Below, piece after piece: positions 17,592 to 26,644 of a stretch of DNA of 64,000 nucleotides. The position numbers were made by a program, and so were the translations under genes. The stretch spans positions 1,776,501-1,840,500 of the forward strand of contig JAATWA010000001.1 in assembly GCA_013361095.1 (NCBI GenBank). Reading direction: 5' to 3'. Each line of letters begins with the position of its first letter. Positions within the stretch are counted from its first letter, which is position 1. Source of the stretch: Pseudanabaena biceps. Lineage in GTDB: Bacteria; Cyanobacteriota; Cyanobacteriia; Pseudanabaenales; Pseudanabaenaceae. Under the pieces are notes generated by a model. It worked only from the letters and a program-made list of their open reading frames with translations, was not told where the DNA came from and ran no database searches.

Positions 17592-17747
17592 TATATATTC
17601 AAAAATACAAGCTAAATAGATAAAAGACTTATTTAAACGTCTAAAAACCAGAATTAAACTTATTTTTACTATTTTTTGCCAAAAAATGAGCAGTGACATA
17701 TTCTTTTGAATAGCGTACATTAATCAAAGAGTTTTTGGTATGTCTCT

Positions 17748-18281
17748 ATGACCCGTTTCTCTGATGCGTCTGCTCCTATTCTGTCTCTGTCAGCGTCTAA
17801 AGCACGTTCTTTCGGTATTTCTGAAAATATTGATGGTGATACTTCTTCGGCTGAATTTTTTGCAACTTGGCAAATGCTCTGCTCTCGCCTTGATGCCCAT
17901 CAACATAATTCCCCAAATGGTTGGCAAGTCAGCTTTTCTAATCCTGTAGCTGTATCTGACTACATCACCATGCGCTGTAAATTATCTGTTGGTGATATTA
18001 CCCGTGAGGCGACAGGTAGCGACAAAGGTTGCTTACAAGCGCAATCTTCCTCAGGTGTCCATGCTCCTGAACGCGCTATGCTCAACGCATTTTGTAACGC
18101 TGCTATTAGTTTTGGCATCATCCTTCCCTCTTATCCCATCCGCGCCCAAAAACCTCCAGACGCTGGTAATGATTTAGAGTCTGTAGTGAGTATTCTCCGC
18201 AAGATGCAAAATAAGCAAAAACTAAAGCGTGGTTTTAAAGCTTTATCTTCTCTTGTCGGTCTGATGTCTCGTCGAGCATAA
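17748..18281 (+). CDS. Possible Rad52-fold single-strand annealing protein
   Basis: A 177-residue soluble protein of no named family that I recognise with certainty. Its middle (residues about 38-124) follows the order of conserved elements in Rad52/Mgm101-type annealing proteins: FATWQMLCSRLDAH, then NGWQVSF (57-63), a beta stretch YITMRCKLSVGD, REATGSDKG (86-94) and the helix APERAMLNAFCNAAISFGI (106-124). These correspond to NGW, RVQLxDG, HEDVGxG and EAVTDGLKRALRSFG in human Rad52. The C-terminal tail is basic (KMQNKQKLKRGFK ... MSRRA). It follows the UmuD-like gene on the same strand. The gene call is firm; the function is inference. Confidence 0.6.
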   Translation: MTRFSDASAPILSLSASKARSFGISENIDGDTSSAEFFATWQMLCSRLDAHQHNSPNGWQVSFSNPVAVSDYITMRCKLSVGDITREATGSDKGCLQAQSSSGVHAPERAMLNAFCNAAISFGIILPSYPIRAQKPPDAGNDLESVVSILRKMQNKQKLKRGFKALSSLVGLMSRRA

Positions 18282-18303
18282 AATACACCGCTGAGCTGTC
18301 GCC

Positions 18304-18362
18304 AGCTAACATAAACCCCAAAGAGAGTTGCGCCGCAACTCTCTTTGGGGTTTATGTTAGCT
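18304..18362. repeat. Class 1 hairpin, 29-bp stem
   Basis: AGCTAACATAAACCCCAAAG... forms a perfect 29-bp stem with a single-base loop in GCG-C-CGC. It starts 23 bp after the preceding stop codon. Confidence 0.9.
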
Positions 18363-18365
18363 TTC

Positions 18366-18410
18366 AAAAAAATAGAATTGCGCTCCGCAGGAGCGCAATT
18401 CTATTTTTTT
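18366..18410. terminator. A/T-flanked hairpin, possible bidirectional terminator
   Basis: AAAAAAATAGAATTGCGCTCC-GCA-GGAGCGCAATTCTATTTTTTT: a 21-bp perfect stem with A and T runs at its ends, three bases after the previous hairpin. Confidence 0.8.
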
Positions 18411-18468
18411 TTGAATTAATATCCATACCCAGTTATAGCTTTAGCCAGCCAAGTTAAGACACAAAACC

Positions 18469-18513
18469 CAAGGATTAGCGGTGCGGCGCTTCGCGCCGCA
18501 CCGCTAATCCTTG
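18469..18513. repeat. Class 1 hairpin upstream of the TrpD2-like gene
   Basis: A 21-bp perfect stem with CAAGGATTAGCGGTGCGGCG arms and a TTC loop. The left flank ACAAAACC belongs to the usual outer sequence of this family but its right partner is lost. Confidence 0.85.
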
Positions 18514-18602
18514 AGTGGGAAGGGAGTATCATTGCAAGACTTAAAAATTGCTATAATTCAGCATCTAGTCAACTTTTGCCCCAAAATTCCCCCCTTAGAG
18601 TA

Positions 18603-19679
18603 ATGAGTACAGAATTTCGCGAACTTTTGCGTAAAGTTGGAAGTGGTACACATACCAGTAAGAGTTTGACTCGCAAAGAAGCTCAATCCGCTACAGTCAT
18701 GATGTTGGAGGGAATTGCTACACCCGCCCAAATCGGAGCATTTATGATTGCTCATCGGATTAAACGACCAACTAGCGAAGAAATTGCGGGAATGCTTGAT
18801 GCCTATAAGCTTTTGGGGGCAAAGGTAGAAGCGATCGCATCTGATCGAAAAGTATTAGTGCTGGGATCACCCTATGACGGTAGATCGAAGACAGCACCCG
18901 TTAGTCCTATAACTGCGATCGTATTGGCGGCGGCGGGAATCCCTGTATTAATGCATGGCGGCGATCGCATGCCCACAAAGGAAGGATTACCTTTTATCGA
19001 GATCTGGCAAGCCTTGGGCTGTCAATGGCAAGAATTGAATATTGATCAAGTTCAGCAAAACTTGGAAACTAAGAATTTTGGCTTTGTGTATTTACCCAAA
19101 CATTTTCCCCTCGCCCAAAGCCTAGTGACCTACCGTGAGCAAATCGGCAAACGGCCACCCTTTGCGACCCTTGAGCTAATGTGGTCACCCTACCAAGGCA
19201 AACAACTGATCGTGTCAGGTTTTGTCCATCCGCCCACAGAGACTAATATTTGTGAGGCTTTTGCCCAACATGGGATTACCGAATTTGCGACCGTAAAGGG
19301 ATGGGAGGGTAGTGTGGATTTACCGCGATCGCGTACCGCTATTATCGGAATTCATCACGGCGAGCAATTTCAACGGTTGACCATCTCAGCACGTCAATAT
19401 GGATTTAGTGTTGTTGATCCTGCGATCGCAACTGCCGAGGAGATCGCCACTAATATCATTTCCGCACTCAAAAACGAACCCTCAGAATATCTCAACTCTG
19501 TCCTGTGGAATTGTGGGTTCTATCTATGGCTGTATGGCATGAACGCGGAGATTTCTGAGGCGATCGCCCATGCACAGGAGATTATTAGTAGTGGTCGAGC
19601 TTGGCAAAAGCTCGAAGACTTACGCAATAGTAATTACACCCTTGGTAAGTCGGGAAATGCTTCGGCAACTGCTGCATAG
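18603..19679 (+). CDS. Anthranilate phosphoribosyltransferase-like protein (TrpD2 type)
   Basis: A 358-residue protein of the TrpD2/YbiB branch of nucleoside phosphorylase class III folds. Segments such as ATPAQIGAFMIAHRIKRPTSEEIAG, LAAAGIPVLMHGGDRMPTKEG and RPPFATLELMWSPYQG match this branch. The PRPP/anthranilate motif of true TrpD (GTGGD) is replaced by LGSPYDGRSK, so tryptophan synthesis is unlikely; E. coli YbiB binds DNA instead. The open frame reaches back to a TTG at 18576, but ATG at 18603 (MSTEFRELL) fits better. Its 3' end overlaps the convergent ald gene by 46 bp. Confidence 0.8.
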   Translation: MSTEFRELLRKVGSGTHTSKSLTRKEAQSATVMMLEGIATPAQIGAFMIAHRIKRPTSEEIAGMLDAYKLLGAKVEAIASDRKVLVLGSPYDGRSKTAPVSPITAIVLAAAGIPVLMHGGDRMPTKEGLPFIEIWQALGCQWQELNIDQVQQNLETKNFGFVYLPKHFPLAQSLVTYREQIGKRPPFATLELMWSPYQGKQLIVSGFVHPPTETNICEAFAQHGITEFATVKGWEGSVDLPRSRTAIIGIHHGEQFQRLTISARQYGFSVVDPAIATAEEIATNIISALKNEPSEYLNSVLWNCGFYLWLYGMNAEISEAIAHAQEIISSGRAWQKLEDLRNSNYTLGKSGNASATAA

Positions 19680-20725
19680 ACAATTTTGCCATCCTGAACA
19701 TTTAATCCCTTAGCTAGTGCGCGATCGCGTTGTAGTGCTTCTAATCCCAAATCAGCTAAAGCGCAAGTATAGGAAAGTGTGGCATTTACTAAAGCTTGAG
19801 TTGCTGTCCAAGGCACTGCCCCTGGCATATTCGGTACACCATAATGTAAAACTCCCTCTTCCTCATAAACAGGAGCGCTGTGGGAAGTGGTATGAACTGT
19901 CTCAATGCAGCCCCCTTGATCGACTGCCACATCGACAATCACCGAATGCGATCGCATTTTTTGGACAAGCTCACGTTTTACCAATGTCGGTGCGCGTTTA
20001 CCTGTAATTAAGACAGCGCCAATGACTAGATCGGCAGACATAACCGCTGTCGCGATGTTACTAGCATTGCTATAAAGTAACTCCACCCGTGAACCAAATA
20101 GAGCTTCTAATTCGCCAAGACGGTTGAGATTAACGTCTAAAATTGTCACCCTTGCGCCTAGCCCGATCGCCATTCTGGCGGCTTCAGTGCCAACGACACC
20201 ACCGCCCAAGACCACCACGTGACCAGACTTAACCCCAGGAATGCCTCCTAGTAAAACCCCACTACCGCCCTGTTGTTTAGTGAGGTAATGCGCTCCAAAC
20301 TGCACCGATAAGCGTCCTGCAATGATGCTCATCGGTACTAATAGAGGTAATTGACCGTTATCTAGCTGCACCGTTTCGTAGGCGATACAGGTTGCACCTG
20401 ATTTGATTAGGGCTTCGGTTAATTGGCGATCGGCGGCAAGATGAAGATAGGTAAATAGAATTAATTGGGAATGTAATAAACTATATTCCGCAGGCAAAGG
20501 CTCTTTGACCTTGACTACCATTTCCTGTGCGTAGACTTCCTTTGGAGTTTCAACAATTTGCGCCCCAGCTTGAATATATTCTTGATCGCTAAATCCAGAG
20601 CCGATCCCTGCCTTAGTTTCTACAAAAACTTGATGAGATCGCGCGGTTAAGGTCATTACTGCGGCAGGTGACAGCCCCACTCGAAACTCGCGATCTTTAA
20701 TTTCCTTTGGTACGCCAATCTTCAT
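19634..20725 (-). CDS. ald: Alanine dehydrogenase
   Basis: Reversible NAD-linked oxidative deamination of L-alanine to pyruvate. Starting from ATG at 20723-20725 the product is MKIGVPKEIKDREFRVGLSP, 363 residues. Visible motifs are QVFVETKAGIGSGF, the substrate region LFTYLHLAADRQL, and the NAD-binding GGGVVGTEAARMAIGLGA followed by ILDVNLNRL. VDVAVDQGGCIET and VPNMPGAVPWTATQAL complete the signature. An upstream in-frame start at 20764 would add 13 residues with no family match. The last 46 bp overlap the convergent TrpD2-like gene. Confidence 0.96.
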   Translation of the reverse strand: MKIGVPKEIKDREFRVGLSPAAVMTLTARSHQVFVETKAGIGSGFSDQEYIQAGAQIVETPKEVYAQEMVVKVKEPLPAEYSLLHSQLILFTYLHLAADRQLTEALIKSGATCIAYETVQLDNGQLPLLVPMSIIAGRLSVQFGAHYLTKQQGGSGVLLGGIPGVKSGHVVVLGGGVVGTEAARMAIGLGARVTILDVNLNRLGELEALFGSRVELLYSNASNIATAVMSADLVIGAVLITGKRAPTLVKRELVQKMRSHSVIVDVAVDQGGCIETVHTTSHSAPVYEEEGVLHYGVPNMPGAVPWTATQALVNATLSYTCALADLGLEALQRDRALAKGLNVQDGKIVYAAVAEAFPDLPRV

Positions 20726-20769
20726 GGTTATTAATCCTAAAAAAATCCTTGAAATAAATCGCAAACAAG

Positions 20770-20886
20770 GTACTTATACCAAAACTAAAAATGGCAGAGC
20801 CATTTTTAGTTTTAAAAAACCTCACTGGGTTTAGTTTCTAATTCACAAAAGTGCGACAACACTTTTATGAATTGGTATTAAGTACC
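20770..20886. repeat. Nested palindromic element between ald and the MASE1 kinase
   Basis: The outer arms GTACTTATACCA and TGGTATTAAGTAC enclose two inner hairpins: AAAACTAAAAATGGC-AGA-complement (20781-20813) and AATTCACAAAAGTG...CACTTTTATGAATT (20840-20873). The right arm overlaps the last codons and stop of the kinase gene (20878). Confidence 0.75.
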
Positions 20887-23163
20887 TTGTCTAAGCGATC
20901 GCCACAGAGCTTTAGTCAATGAATCTACATTAACTGGTTTGCTAATAAAATCATCCATACCAGCATCCATGCAAATTTGGCGATCGCTATCCATAACATT
21001 TGCTGTCAGCGCAATAATATAGGGACGACACGCTAAATCTGTGTTGCCAACAATATGTTTAGTAGCCTCAATGCCATCCATCTCAGGCATTTGCATATCC
21101 ATTAAAATCACATCATAGTTACGATTTTGCATCGCCTCCAAAACCTGTACCCCATTATCAGCAATCTCGATCTCATAGCCCAATCTATTCAAAATTTTAG
21201 ACGCAACTAATTGATTAATAGGATTATCCTCAGCTAATAGAATACGCAATGGTAGTTTTTGGGCTAAATATTTATCATATATATTTGTATTGCTAGCTAA
21301 CTTGTTGGGAATATCGTGCTTATCTGAAATATTGGTTTTAGGGATTTCTAAACAAACTGTGAATCCGAAAATACTACCAACTCCATATTTACTACTTACA
21401 TTAATTTCCCCGCCCATCATCATCACAATTTTTTGACTGATTGCTAAACCTAGCCCAGTCCCTTGAATCTTAAATTTTGTTTCTTCTGCCCGTTCAAACG
21501 GCAGAAAAATAGATTCCAATCGTTTTACATCAATACCTATACCCGAATCTTCTACTTCAAAACTAATTGATATTAAGGTTTTTTCTAGCTCTAGTTGTGA
21601 TTTGTTTGATTTGCTAGCAATAACTCTCAAAATAATGCTACCTTTTGTGGTGAATTTAATAGCATTACTAAGTAAATTGAATAAAACTTGTCTTAATCTT
21701 TTGCTGTCTATATATACAAATTGAGGTAAATCTGGAGAAAATTGATAATCAAAATCAATATTTTTGTGATTTATTTGAACCTTAAAAGTATTAACTAGAT
21801 CTGTTAGAAACTGCAAAAAATCAATGTTTTGAAATTGAAGCTCCATTTTGCCAGCTTCAATTTTAGAAATATCAAGAATATCATCAATTAATTCTAGTAA
21901 ATACGCTCCTGATTGAATAACTGTTTTTAAATCTGATTGTTCTTCATGATCCAGATTTTTAGAGGTTTGTAAAACTTGAGTCAAGCCTAAAATTGCATTT
22001 AGTGGTGTTCTTAATTCATGACTCATATTGGAAAGAAATTCAGATTTTACCAGACTTGCAGATTCAGCAACTTTTTTAGACTCTGTTAGTGCTATATTTT
22101 TCTGCTCTAAAATCAAAGCATTTTCATTCAGAATTGCTTGATTGTCTTTTAGTTGAACTGATTTATTAATCAATCTTACTTTTGATTTTTGTAAATTAGC
22201 GATCGCTTGTTTCTTCTCAGATAATATGGCAATCAAGCTTAGCGTGGTCAGAACAACAACAACAATAAAACATTGCAATAAAACTAATGAACTATCAGGG
22301 TATTGAATAGCAAATGAGCTTAATCCTTTGACAGTACCTAAAACAGAAATCGTTGTGATTACAACAATTAAATTTGTTGCTCCAAAATCACCAAATCTAT
22401 TTACTGCAAAGATTAGACAGGGAATTAAGGTATAAGACAAGGGATAATTTTGATAAAAAGATAAAAAGCTAATCTCCAATGTAATAACAATTAAAATAAT
22501 CGCTTCTATAACTCGTCTAAATCTGATTTTTTTTGCTTCAGTTTTCCAATTAACAAGCAACTTTTCTTTGTGTTTAGTAGAATTGACATAAAATTTATAC
22601 CAACTAATAATTGCGGGAGTAAATATGCATATTCCTGCAACATTAGAAACCCACCAAGTTATCCAGACTGTGCCAAATATTGACCAAGGTATTTGTCCTC
22701 CCAAGCACAGACAAAGCACACCTGCGGTGGCGTTTATCATTGGCGCTAAAGCACCTGTAAAGCCCAAAAATTTATAAAGGTCGTCTAATCTTCTAAATGG
22801 ATTTCGACCATTAATACTCCGCCGCAATAAATAATTGCCAAGCCCTGTTCCGATAGTTGTCCCGATCGCAATGCCTAAGACCTGAAGGATCGAAAAGATC
22901 TCCATATACCAACTATCGGCATTAAAAAATGCCCAGATATTCGCCAAAAATGAACCAATTAAAACCCCTGGTAAAAGCTGAAATCCAAAGATTAAAATTG
23001 CCGCAGATGCAAATCCATCGGGCGGCCAAACAGGTGTAACGTCTTGAGGTGTAGCCGCCACATGGCGCGAAATCTCAGCCATGCCATAGTAAAGCAAAGC
23101 CACTATAATAATCGAGAGAATACGTGGGATTGGCTTGAGTCGTTTCTGCGAAAGAACAAACAT
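20878..23163 (-). CDS. MASE1-domain hybrid sensor histidine kinase
   Basis: A 761-residue hybrid kinase. An N-terminal membrane region of about eight to ten helices opens with VTPVWPPDGFASAAILIFG, the MASE1 signature, and extends to about residue 305. A coiled segment leads to the HisKA domain with phosphoacceptor His382 in SHELRTPLNAILG. The ATPase domain shows LFNLLSNAIKF, DSGIGID and GTGLGLAIS. The C-terminal receiver reads RILLAEDNPINQ and VILMDMQMPEMDG, with all acidic residues in place. The membrane sensor's signal is unknown. No response regulator lies beside it, so output probably passes through a separate HPt protein. Confidence 0.95.
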   Translation of the reverse strand: MFVLSQKRLKPIPRILSIIIVALLYYGMAEISRHVAATPQDVTPVWPPDGFASAAILIFGFQLLPGVLIGSFLANIWAFFNADSWYMEIFSILQVLGIAIGTTIGTGLGNYLLRRSINGRNPFRRLDDLYKFLGFTGALAPMINATAGVLCLCLGGQIPWSIFGTVWITWWVSNVAGICIFTPAIISWYKFYVNSTKHKEKLLVNWKTEAKKIRFRRVIEAIILIVITLEISFLSFYQNYPLSYTLIPCLIFAVNRFGDFGATNLIVVITTISVLGTVKGLSSFAIQYPDSSLVLLQCFIVVVVLTTLSLIAILSEKKQAIANLQKSKVRLINKSVQLKDNQAILNENALILEQKNIALTESKKVAESASLVKSEFLSNMSHELRTPLNAILGLTQVLQTSKNLDHEEQSDLKTVIQSGAYLLELIDDILDISKIEAGKMELQFQNIDFLQFLTDLVNTFKVQINHKNIDFDYQFSPDLPQFVYIDSKRLRQVLFNLLSNAIKFTTKGSIILRVIASKSNKSQLELEKTLISISFEVEDSGIGIDVKRLESIFLPFERAEETKFKIQGTGLGLAISQKIVMMMGGEINVSSKYGVGSIFGFTVCLEIPKTNISDKHDIPNKLASNTNIYDKYLAQKLPLRILLAEDNPINQLVASKILNRLGYEIEIADNGVQVLEAMQNRNYDVILMDMQMPEMDGIEATKHIVGNTDLACRPYIIALTANVMDSDRQICMDAGMDDFISKPVNVDSLTKALWRSLRQGT

Positions 23164-23346
23164 TTTTTCCCAAACCTATTAAATTTTAAAGAGCTACTTT
23201 TTTAAGTTTACGATCTTCAGATAATATTGCATTGCAGCGCCTTGCGCTAACTTAAACCCCAGAGACAGTCGTATGAGCGCCATTTCGCAGCGCTTTCACA
23301 ACTATCTCTATACTACTTAATAAAACCTCGATAGGCTGTAATTAAT

Positions 23347-23988
23347 TCATAGCTCTTTAAACGTATCCTTCAAAACCGTACGAGCAGCTAACTGGCTACG
23401 GGTGGAAGATAATATCTCGGCTTCACGACGTAACCGCGCCGCCGTGTCACAGGTTTCTAATAATGATTGTTGCTCTAAACTAGCCCCTTGAAAATTGCTA
23501 GCCACCCAATAGGAAAGCTCAATCGGCCCTCGAGGAATTTTGGGTAACTCGATTTCTTGGTCAGTCAGCTTTTGAGACAACCTAATTACATCATTTAATA
23601 ATTCACGAACTTCTGTCGCCAATAGAAATGGTGCATCATTACTTGGTTCGTCTTCGATCCATTCCACTAAGCCCACGCGGTATGGAGTTTCGCGCACATA
23701 TTCTAATACGCGAAAACGTTGCTGTCCCATCGTTAGAACCTTAAAGCGATCATCTGGCAAGCGATGATACTGCACGATCTGAGCTACACAACCTATGTTG
23801 GCAGGTTTGCCTGTTTCTGGATCCCACATCAGTACCCCAAAAAGGCGATCGCTTTCTAACACGGTATTGATCATCATGCGATATCGATACTCAAAGATAT
23901 GAAGTGGTAAAGATTGCCCAGGGAATAATACCAAATCAGGTAAAGGGAATAGAGGCAATTCGCGAACTGAAATCGATGATGAAGTCAT
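23347..23988 (-). CDS. LON N-terminal (substrate-binding) domain protein
   Basis: A 213-residue protein consisting of the LON substrate-binding domain without ATPase or protease. It opens ELPLFPLPDLVLFPGQSLPL, with HIFEYRYRMM, FGVLMWDPETGKPANIGCVA, and a helical C-terminal region rich in Leu, Gln and Arg. The open frame continues upstream to 24147, but that extension translates a hairpin repeat (24111-24163); ATG at 23986-23988 (MTSSSISVRELP) is the better start. Such stand-alone domains are common in cyanobacteria, role unclear. Confidence 0.85.
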   Translation of the reverse strand: MTSSSISVRELPLFPLPDLVLFPGQSLPLHIFEYRYRMMINTVLESDRLFGVLMWDPETGKPANIGCVAQIVQYHRLPDDRFKVLTMGQQRFRVLEYVRETPYRVGLVEWIEDEPSNDAPFLLATEVRELLNDVIRLSQKLTDQEIELPKIPRGPIELSYWVASNFQGASLEQQSLLETCDTAARLRREAEILSSTRSQLAARTVLKDTFKEL

Positions 23989-24110
23989 TGTTGCTAAACT
24001 TGACACTAGTGAAGACGTTGCACCTAGTTTAGCCTGTTCAAGCAAGAAATTGAGGAGAGTTAAAGCGTGGTCACCGCTATATCCATAGTCATCAATGGTA
24101 GGACAAAGCC

Positions 24111-24163
24111 AAAAACCAAGAGAGAGTTGCGGCGCGAAGCGCCGCAACTCTCTCTTGGTTTTT
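24111..24163. repeat. Class 1 hairpin
   Basis: A 25-bp perfect stem with AAAAACCAAGAGAGAGTTGC arms and core GGCGC-GAA-GCGCC. It lies between the LON-domain and PH-domain genes. Confidence 0.9.
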
Positions 24164-24193
24164 GTGTCTTAACTTGGCTGGCTACAGCTATAA

Positions 24194-24631
24194 CTAAAAA
24201 ACCTCTCTGGGATTTTCTTCATCACGGACATGAAAGCGAAACCTAGCTTGCTGAATACAGGGGCGCATCTGCTCATATAACTCACGCACATCAACAGGTA
24301 GGCGTTTCAGTAGTAATTTAGGCGCAGAAAGGTCACGGGTTAGAAGTCGAATATTGCCTGTTCCCATGATTCTTTGATCGAGAGGCTTATCCAGTTGAAT
24401 ATCATCAATCTGGTAAATCTCTAGAGTCTCAATATCTCTAGAGAAAATTCCTGACTCAATCACAATGCGCTGAGACGTAATCAAATATTGCGTATTTACA
24501 GAGCGTAACCAAAACCAAATTGCACCAATCCCTAAGGTAAAAATTGCAATCAATAATCTTGTCACACTGCCAATGATCGCAGGATGACCTTTAAAGAGAA
24601 TGCGCTCATCGGGCAGAGGTACTTTTGTCAT
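24194..24631 (-). CDS. Bacterial PH (bPH2) domain membrane protein
   Basis: A 145-residue protein: PDERILFKGHPAI, a hydrophobic stretch SVTRLLIAIFTLGIGAIWFWL, then the PH core NTQYLITSQRIVIESGIFSR, EIYQIDDIQLDKPL and MGTGNIRLLT. This is the YdbT/YdbS-like bPH2 layout, with a helix pair or hairpin anchoring a cytosolic PH-like barrel. The function is unknown. It lies 50 bp downstream of argG on the same strand, with a small hairpin between them. Confidence 0.85.
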   Translation of the reverse strand: MTKVPLPDERILFKGHPAIIGSVTRLLIAIFTLGIGAIWFWLRSVNTQYLITSQRIVIESGIFSRDIETLEIYQIDDIQLDKPLDQRIMGTGNIRLLTRDLSAPKLLLKRLPVDVRELYEQMRPCIQQARFRFHVRDEENPREVF

Positions 24632-24646
24632 ACGTTACTAACAGGA

Positions 24647-24681
24647 GATTTAAGAGGAGCGCATTGCGCTCCTCTTAAATC
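24647..24681. repeat. Hairpin at the argG 3' end
   Basis: GATTTAAGAGGAGCGCA and complement around a one-base loop; it abuts the argG stop codon (24682) and lies 16 bp upstream of the PH-domain start. Confidence 0.85.
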
Positions 24682-25881
24682 TTATCTGTTTTTTTGCGCC
24701 CAAACGCGTATGGGCATACCCCAAACGTAGATAAAGCCTTCAGCAGCTTTGTGATCAAATTGATCAGCGCTAGTATAGGTGGCTAGGTCTTCATCGTATA
24801 GCGAATTAACCGATTGACGACCGACAATAATTGCACTGCCCTTGTGGAACTTAACGCGGACAATACCTGTAACTCTCTCTTGGCTGCTATCGATAAATGC
24901 ATCAAGTGCTGTCTTGAGGGGGCTGTACCAAAGTCCGTTATAGATCATCTTGCTATAGGTTTCTTCGATGCCACGCTTGTATTGAGCAAGGTCAGAGGGT
25001 AGAGCTAGAGTTTCTAGATCACGGTGAGCATGGATCAAGACCAACATGGCAGGCGCTTCGTAAATTTCGCGAGATTTGATCCCTACGAGACGATTTTCTA
25101 CCATGTCAATACGTCCTACGCCATTGTCGCCCGCGATCGCATTAAGGACAGTGATTAACTCTACTGGCTCAAGGGCTTTGCCATCAATGGAAACAGGAAG
25201 TCCTTTCTCGAAACCAATTTCGGTGTAGGTGGGCTGATCAGGCGTGTCAGCGATCGCCTTGGTCATCGCATAAATTTCTTCGGGCGGCTCATTCCAAGCG
25301 TTTTCGAGGGGACCTGCTTCAATGCTACGACCGAGCAAGTTGCGATCAATACTAAATGGTGAGGACTTTTTGACTGGTGAAGCAATTCCAAATTTTTCAC
25401 CGTAGGCGATCGTTTCTTCACGGCTCATCCCCCATTCACGGGCAGGTGCAAGCACTTTGATGTCAGGATTTAGAGCGGCGATCGATACGTCAAATCTTAC
25501 TTGGTCATTGCCTTTGCCTGTGCAACCATGGGCAACAGCATCAGCTCCGTATTCTTCGGCAGCTTCTACCAGAATCTTGGCAATTAAGGGACGTGCTAGA
25601 GCCGTGGTGAGAGGATAGCGGTTTTCGTAAAGTGCATTTGCCTTAATTGAAGGGAAGGCATAATCTGTGACAAATTCTTTAGTGACATCTCTAACTAGGG
25701 AGACAGAAGCCCCTGAGTCAAGTGCTTTTTGCTTGATAGGCCCTAACTCATCGCCTTGTCCTAGATCTGCTGCAAGGGTAATGACTTCTTCAACACCCCA
25801 TTCTTGCTTGAGATAAGGAATGCAAACAGATGTATCAACGCCGCCAGAATACGCAAGTACAACTTTTTTCGCCCGACCCAT
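24682..25881 (-). CDS. argG: Argininosuccinate synthase
   Basis: Condenses citrulline and aspartate with ATP in arginine synthesis. The 399-residue product has the N-type ATP-pyrophosphatase loop [10 protein letters not shown] near the N-terminus, then [28 protein letters not shown], and the substrate signature [17 protein letters not shown]. Length is typical. An excellent ribosome site AGGAGAG stands 5 bases before the ATG. An SRP RNA gene lies 34 bp upstream on the same strand. Confidence 0.98.
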   Translation of the reverse strand: MGRAKKVVLAYSGGVDTSVCIPYLKQEWGVEEVITLAADLGQGDELGPIKQKALDSGASVSLVRDVTKEFVTDYAFPSIKANALYENRYPLTTALARPLIAKILVEAAEEYGADAVAHGCTGKGNDQVRFDVSIAALNPDIKVLAPAREWGMSREETIAYGEKFGIASPVKKSSPFSIDRNLLGRSIEAGPLENAWNEPPEEIYAMTKAIADTPDQPTYTEIGFEKGLPVSIDGKALEPVELITVLNAIAGDNGVGRIDMVENRLVGIKSREIYEAPAMLVLIHAHRDLETLALPSDLAQYKRGIEETYSKMIYNGLWYSPLKTALDAFIDSSQERVTGIVRVKFHKGSAIIVGRQSVNSLYDEDLATYTSADQFDHKAAEGFIYVWGMPIRVWAQKNR

Positions 25882-25914
25882 GAATCTCTCCTAAACCCAT
25901 TGCTAAACCTAAAA

Positions 25915-26014
25915 AAGTAGCCCGGGTACTACGCCTATCTCAAGCATCCCTTAGTGCTGCTGTCTTCCGACCCTGACACGATTCGGGCGTTGCGATCGCA
26001 TAGATCCGAGCCAT
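25915..26014 (-). ncRNA. ffs: Signal recognition particle RNA (small bacterial type)
   Basis: The minus strand carries the universal SRP domain IV loop: GTGTCAGGGTCGGAAGACAG then CAGCACTAAGGGATGC. Upstream GATCGCAACGCCCGAATC supplies the apical stem, and the ends GGCTCGGATCTATGC and GCGTAGTACCCGGGCT pair with wobbles to close the hairpin. A six-T run (25911-25916) directly follows the predicted 3' end. The RNA is about 100 nt, the usual cyanobacterial size. Exact ends are uncertain by a few bases. Confidence 0.88.
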
Positions 26015-26156
26015 TAACAACATTAGCACTAAGAGGGAAAGTTAAACTAAGTAGTTGAATTAATTGTTGGCAAATCCTCACATAAGCATCAGCGATCGCA
26101 ATCTAAAATCCCCCAAAGTGTTTGGCGGTGGGAAGTATCGGCATTTATTTTTACAG

Positions 26157-26211
26157 AAAGCAAAAAGAGCTTGAGTTGTCGTGACGCGACAACTCAAGCT
26201 CTTTTTGCTTT
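26157..26211. repeat. Class 1 hairpin
   Basis: A 25-bp stem with AAAGCAAAAAGAGCTTGAG arms and a GTCGTGACGCGAC tip. Confidence 0.9.
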
Positions 26212-26252
26212 AGCTAGGAATGCAGTCTTCATTCCCAGCTAACTATATAGAC

Positions 26253-26315
26253 GCTACTTCTGAATAATTAGTGATGCGCGGCGAAGCCGCGCATCACTAA
26301 TTATTCAGAAGTAGC
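26253..26315. repeat. Class 1 hairpin, 30-bp stem
   Basis: GCTACTTCTGAATAATTAGT... forms a perfect stem ending in GCGCGGC-GAA-GCCGCGC, 11 bp after the DUF7219-like stop. The ends GCTACTTCTGA recall the class 2 elements. Confidence 0.85.
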
Positions 26316-26325
26316 TACTCCAAAT

Positions 26326-26544
26326 TTATTGCAGTAAGTTACGTTTTGATTGATTTAGCTGCTGCCATAGTTCGGCAATTTGTGAGTATGCTTCTTGCGA
26401 TGAAATCTTGCCGCCTGTTTCTAGGCTGCAAATAATGCTGACACGATGGGAAAACTCTTGCAAATTAGCATTGAACATCAAGTTTTCGGGAGTAAATGTG
26501 CCGTAATAACGAGATTTGGGACATAGAAATGAGTTATTAAGCAT
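26326..26544 (-). CDS. DUF7219-like small cyanobacterial protein
   Basis: A 72-residue protein: FLCPKSRYYGTFTPENLMFN, NANLQEFSHRVSIICSLETG, GKISSQEAYSQIAELWQQL. This matches a small family conserved in cyanobacteria that I recall as DUF7219. The function is unknown. AGGAGTAGCT precedes the ATG, a good ribosome binding site. It stands alone between repeats. Confidence 0.75.
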   Translation of the reverse strand: MLNNSFLCPKSRYYGTFTPENLMFNANLQEFSHRVSIICSLETGGKISSQEAYSQIAELWQQLNQSKRNLLQ

Positions 26545-26644
26545 AGCTACTCCTATTTTGAACAGAGCTTCGTTAACCTAATCTTAACCTAGATTTCATT
26601 AAGGAATAGTTGCTAACTTGTTAAGTTTTGTCGATAGTCAGGAG

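Larger units (their letters stand above)
25882..26325. other. Gap with SRP RNA and two hairpins
   Basis: The gap holds the SRP RNA gene (25915-26014), then about 140 bp with no feature I can see, then hairpins at 26157-26211 and 26253-26315. No protein gene is supported. Confidence 0.7.

Noticed and set aside
23989..24147. N-terminal extension of the LON-domain protein
   Set aside because: It translates the arm of a class 1 hairpin and has no similarity to the domain; the internal ATG is the family start.
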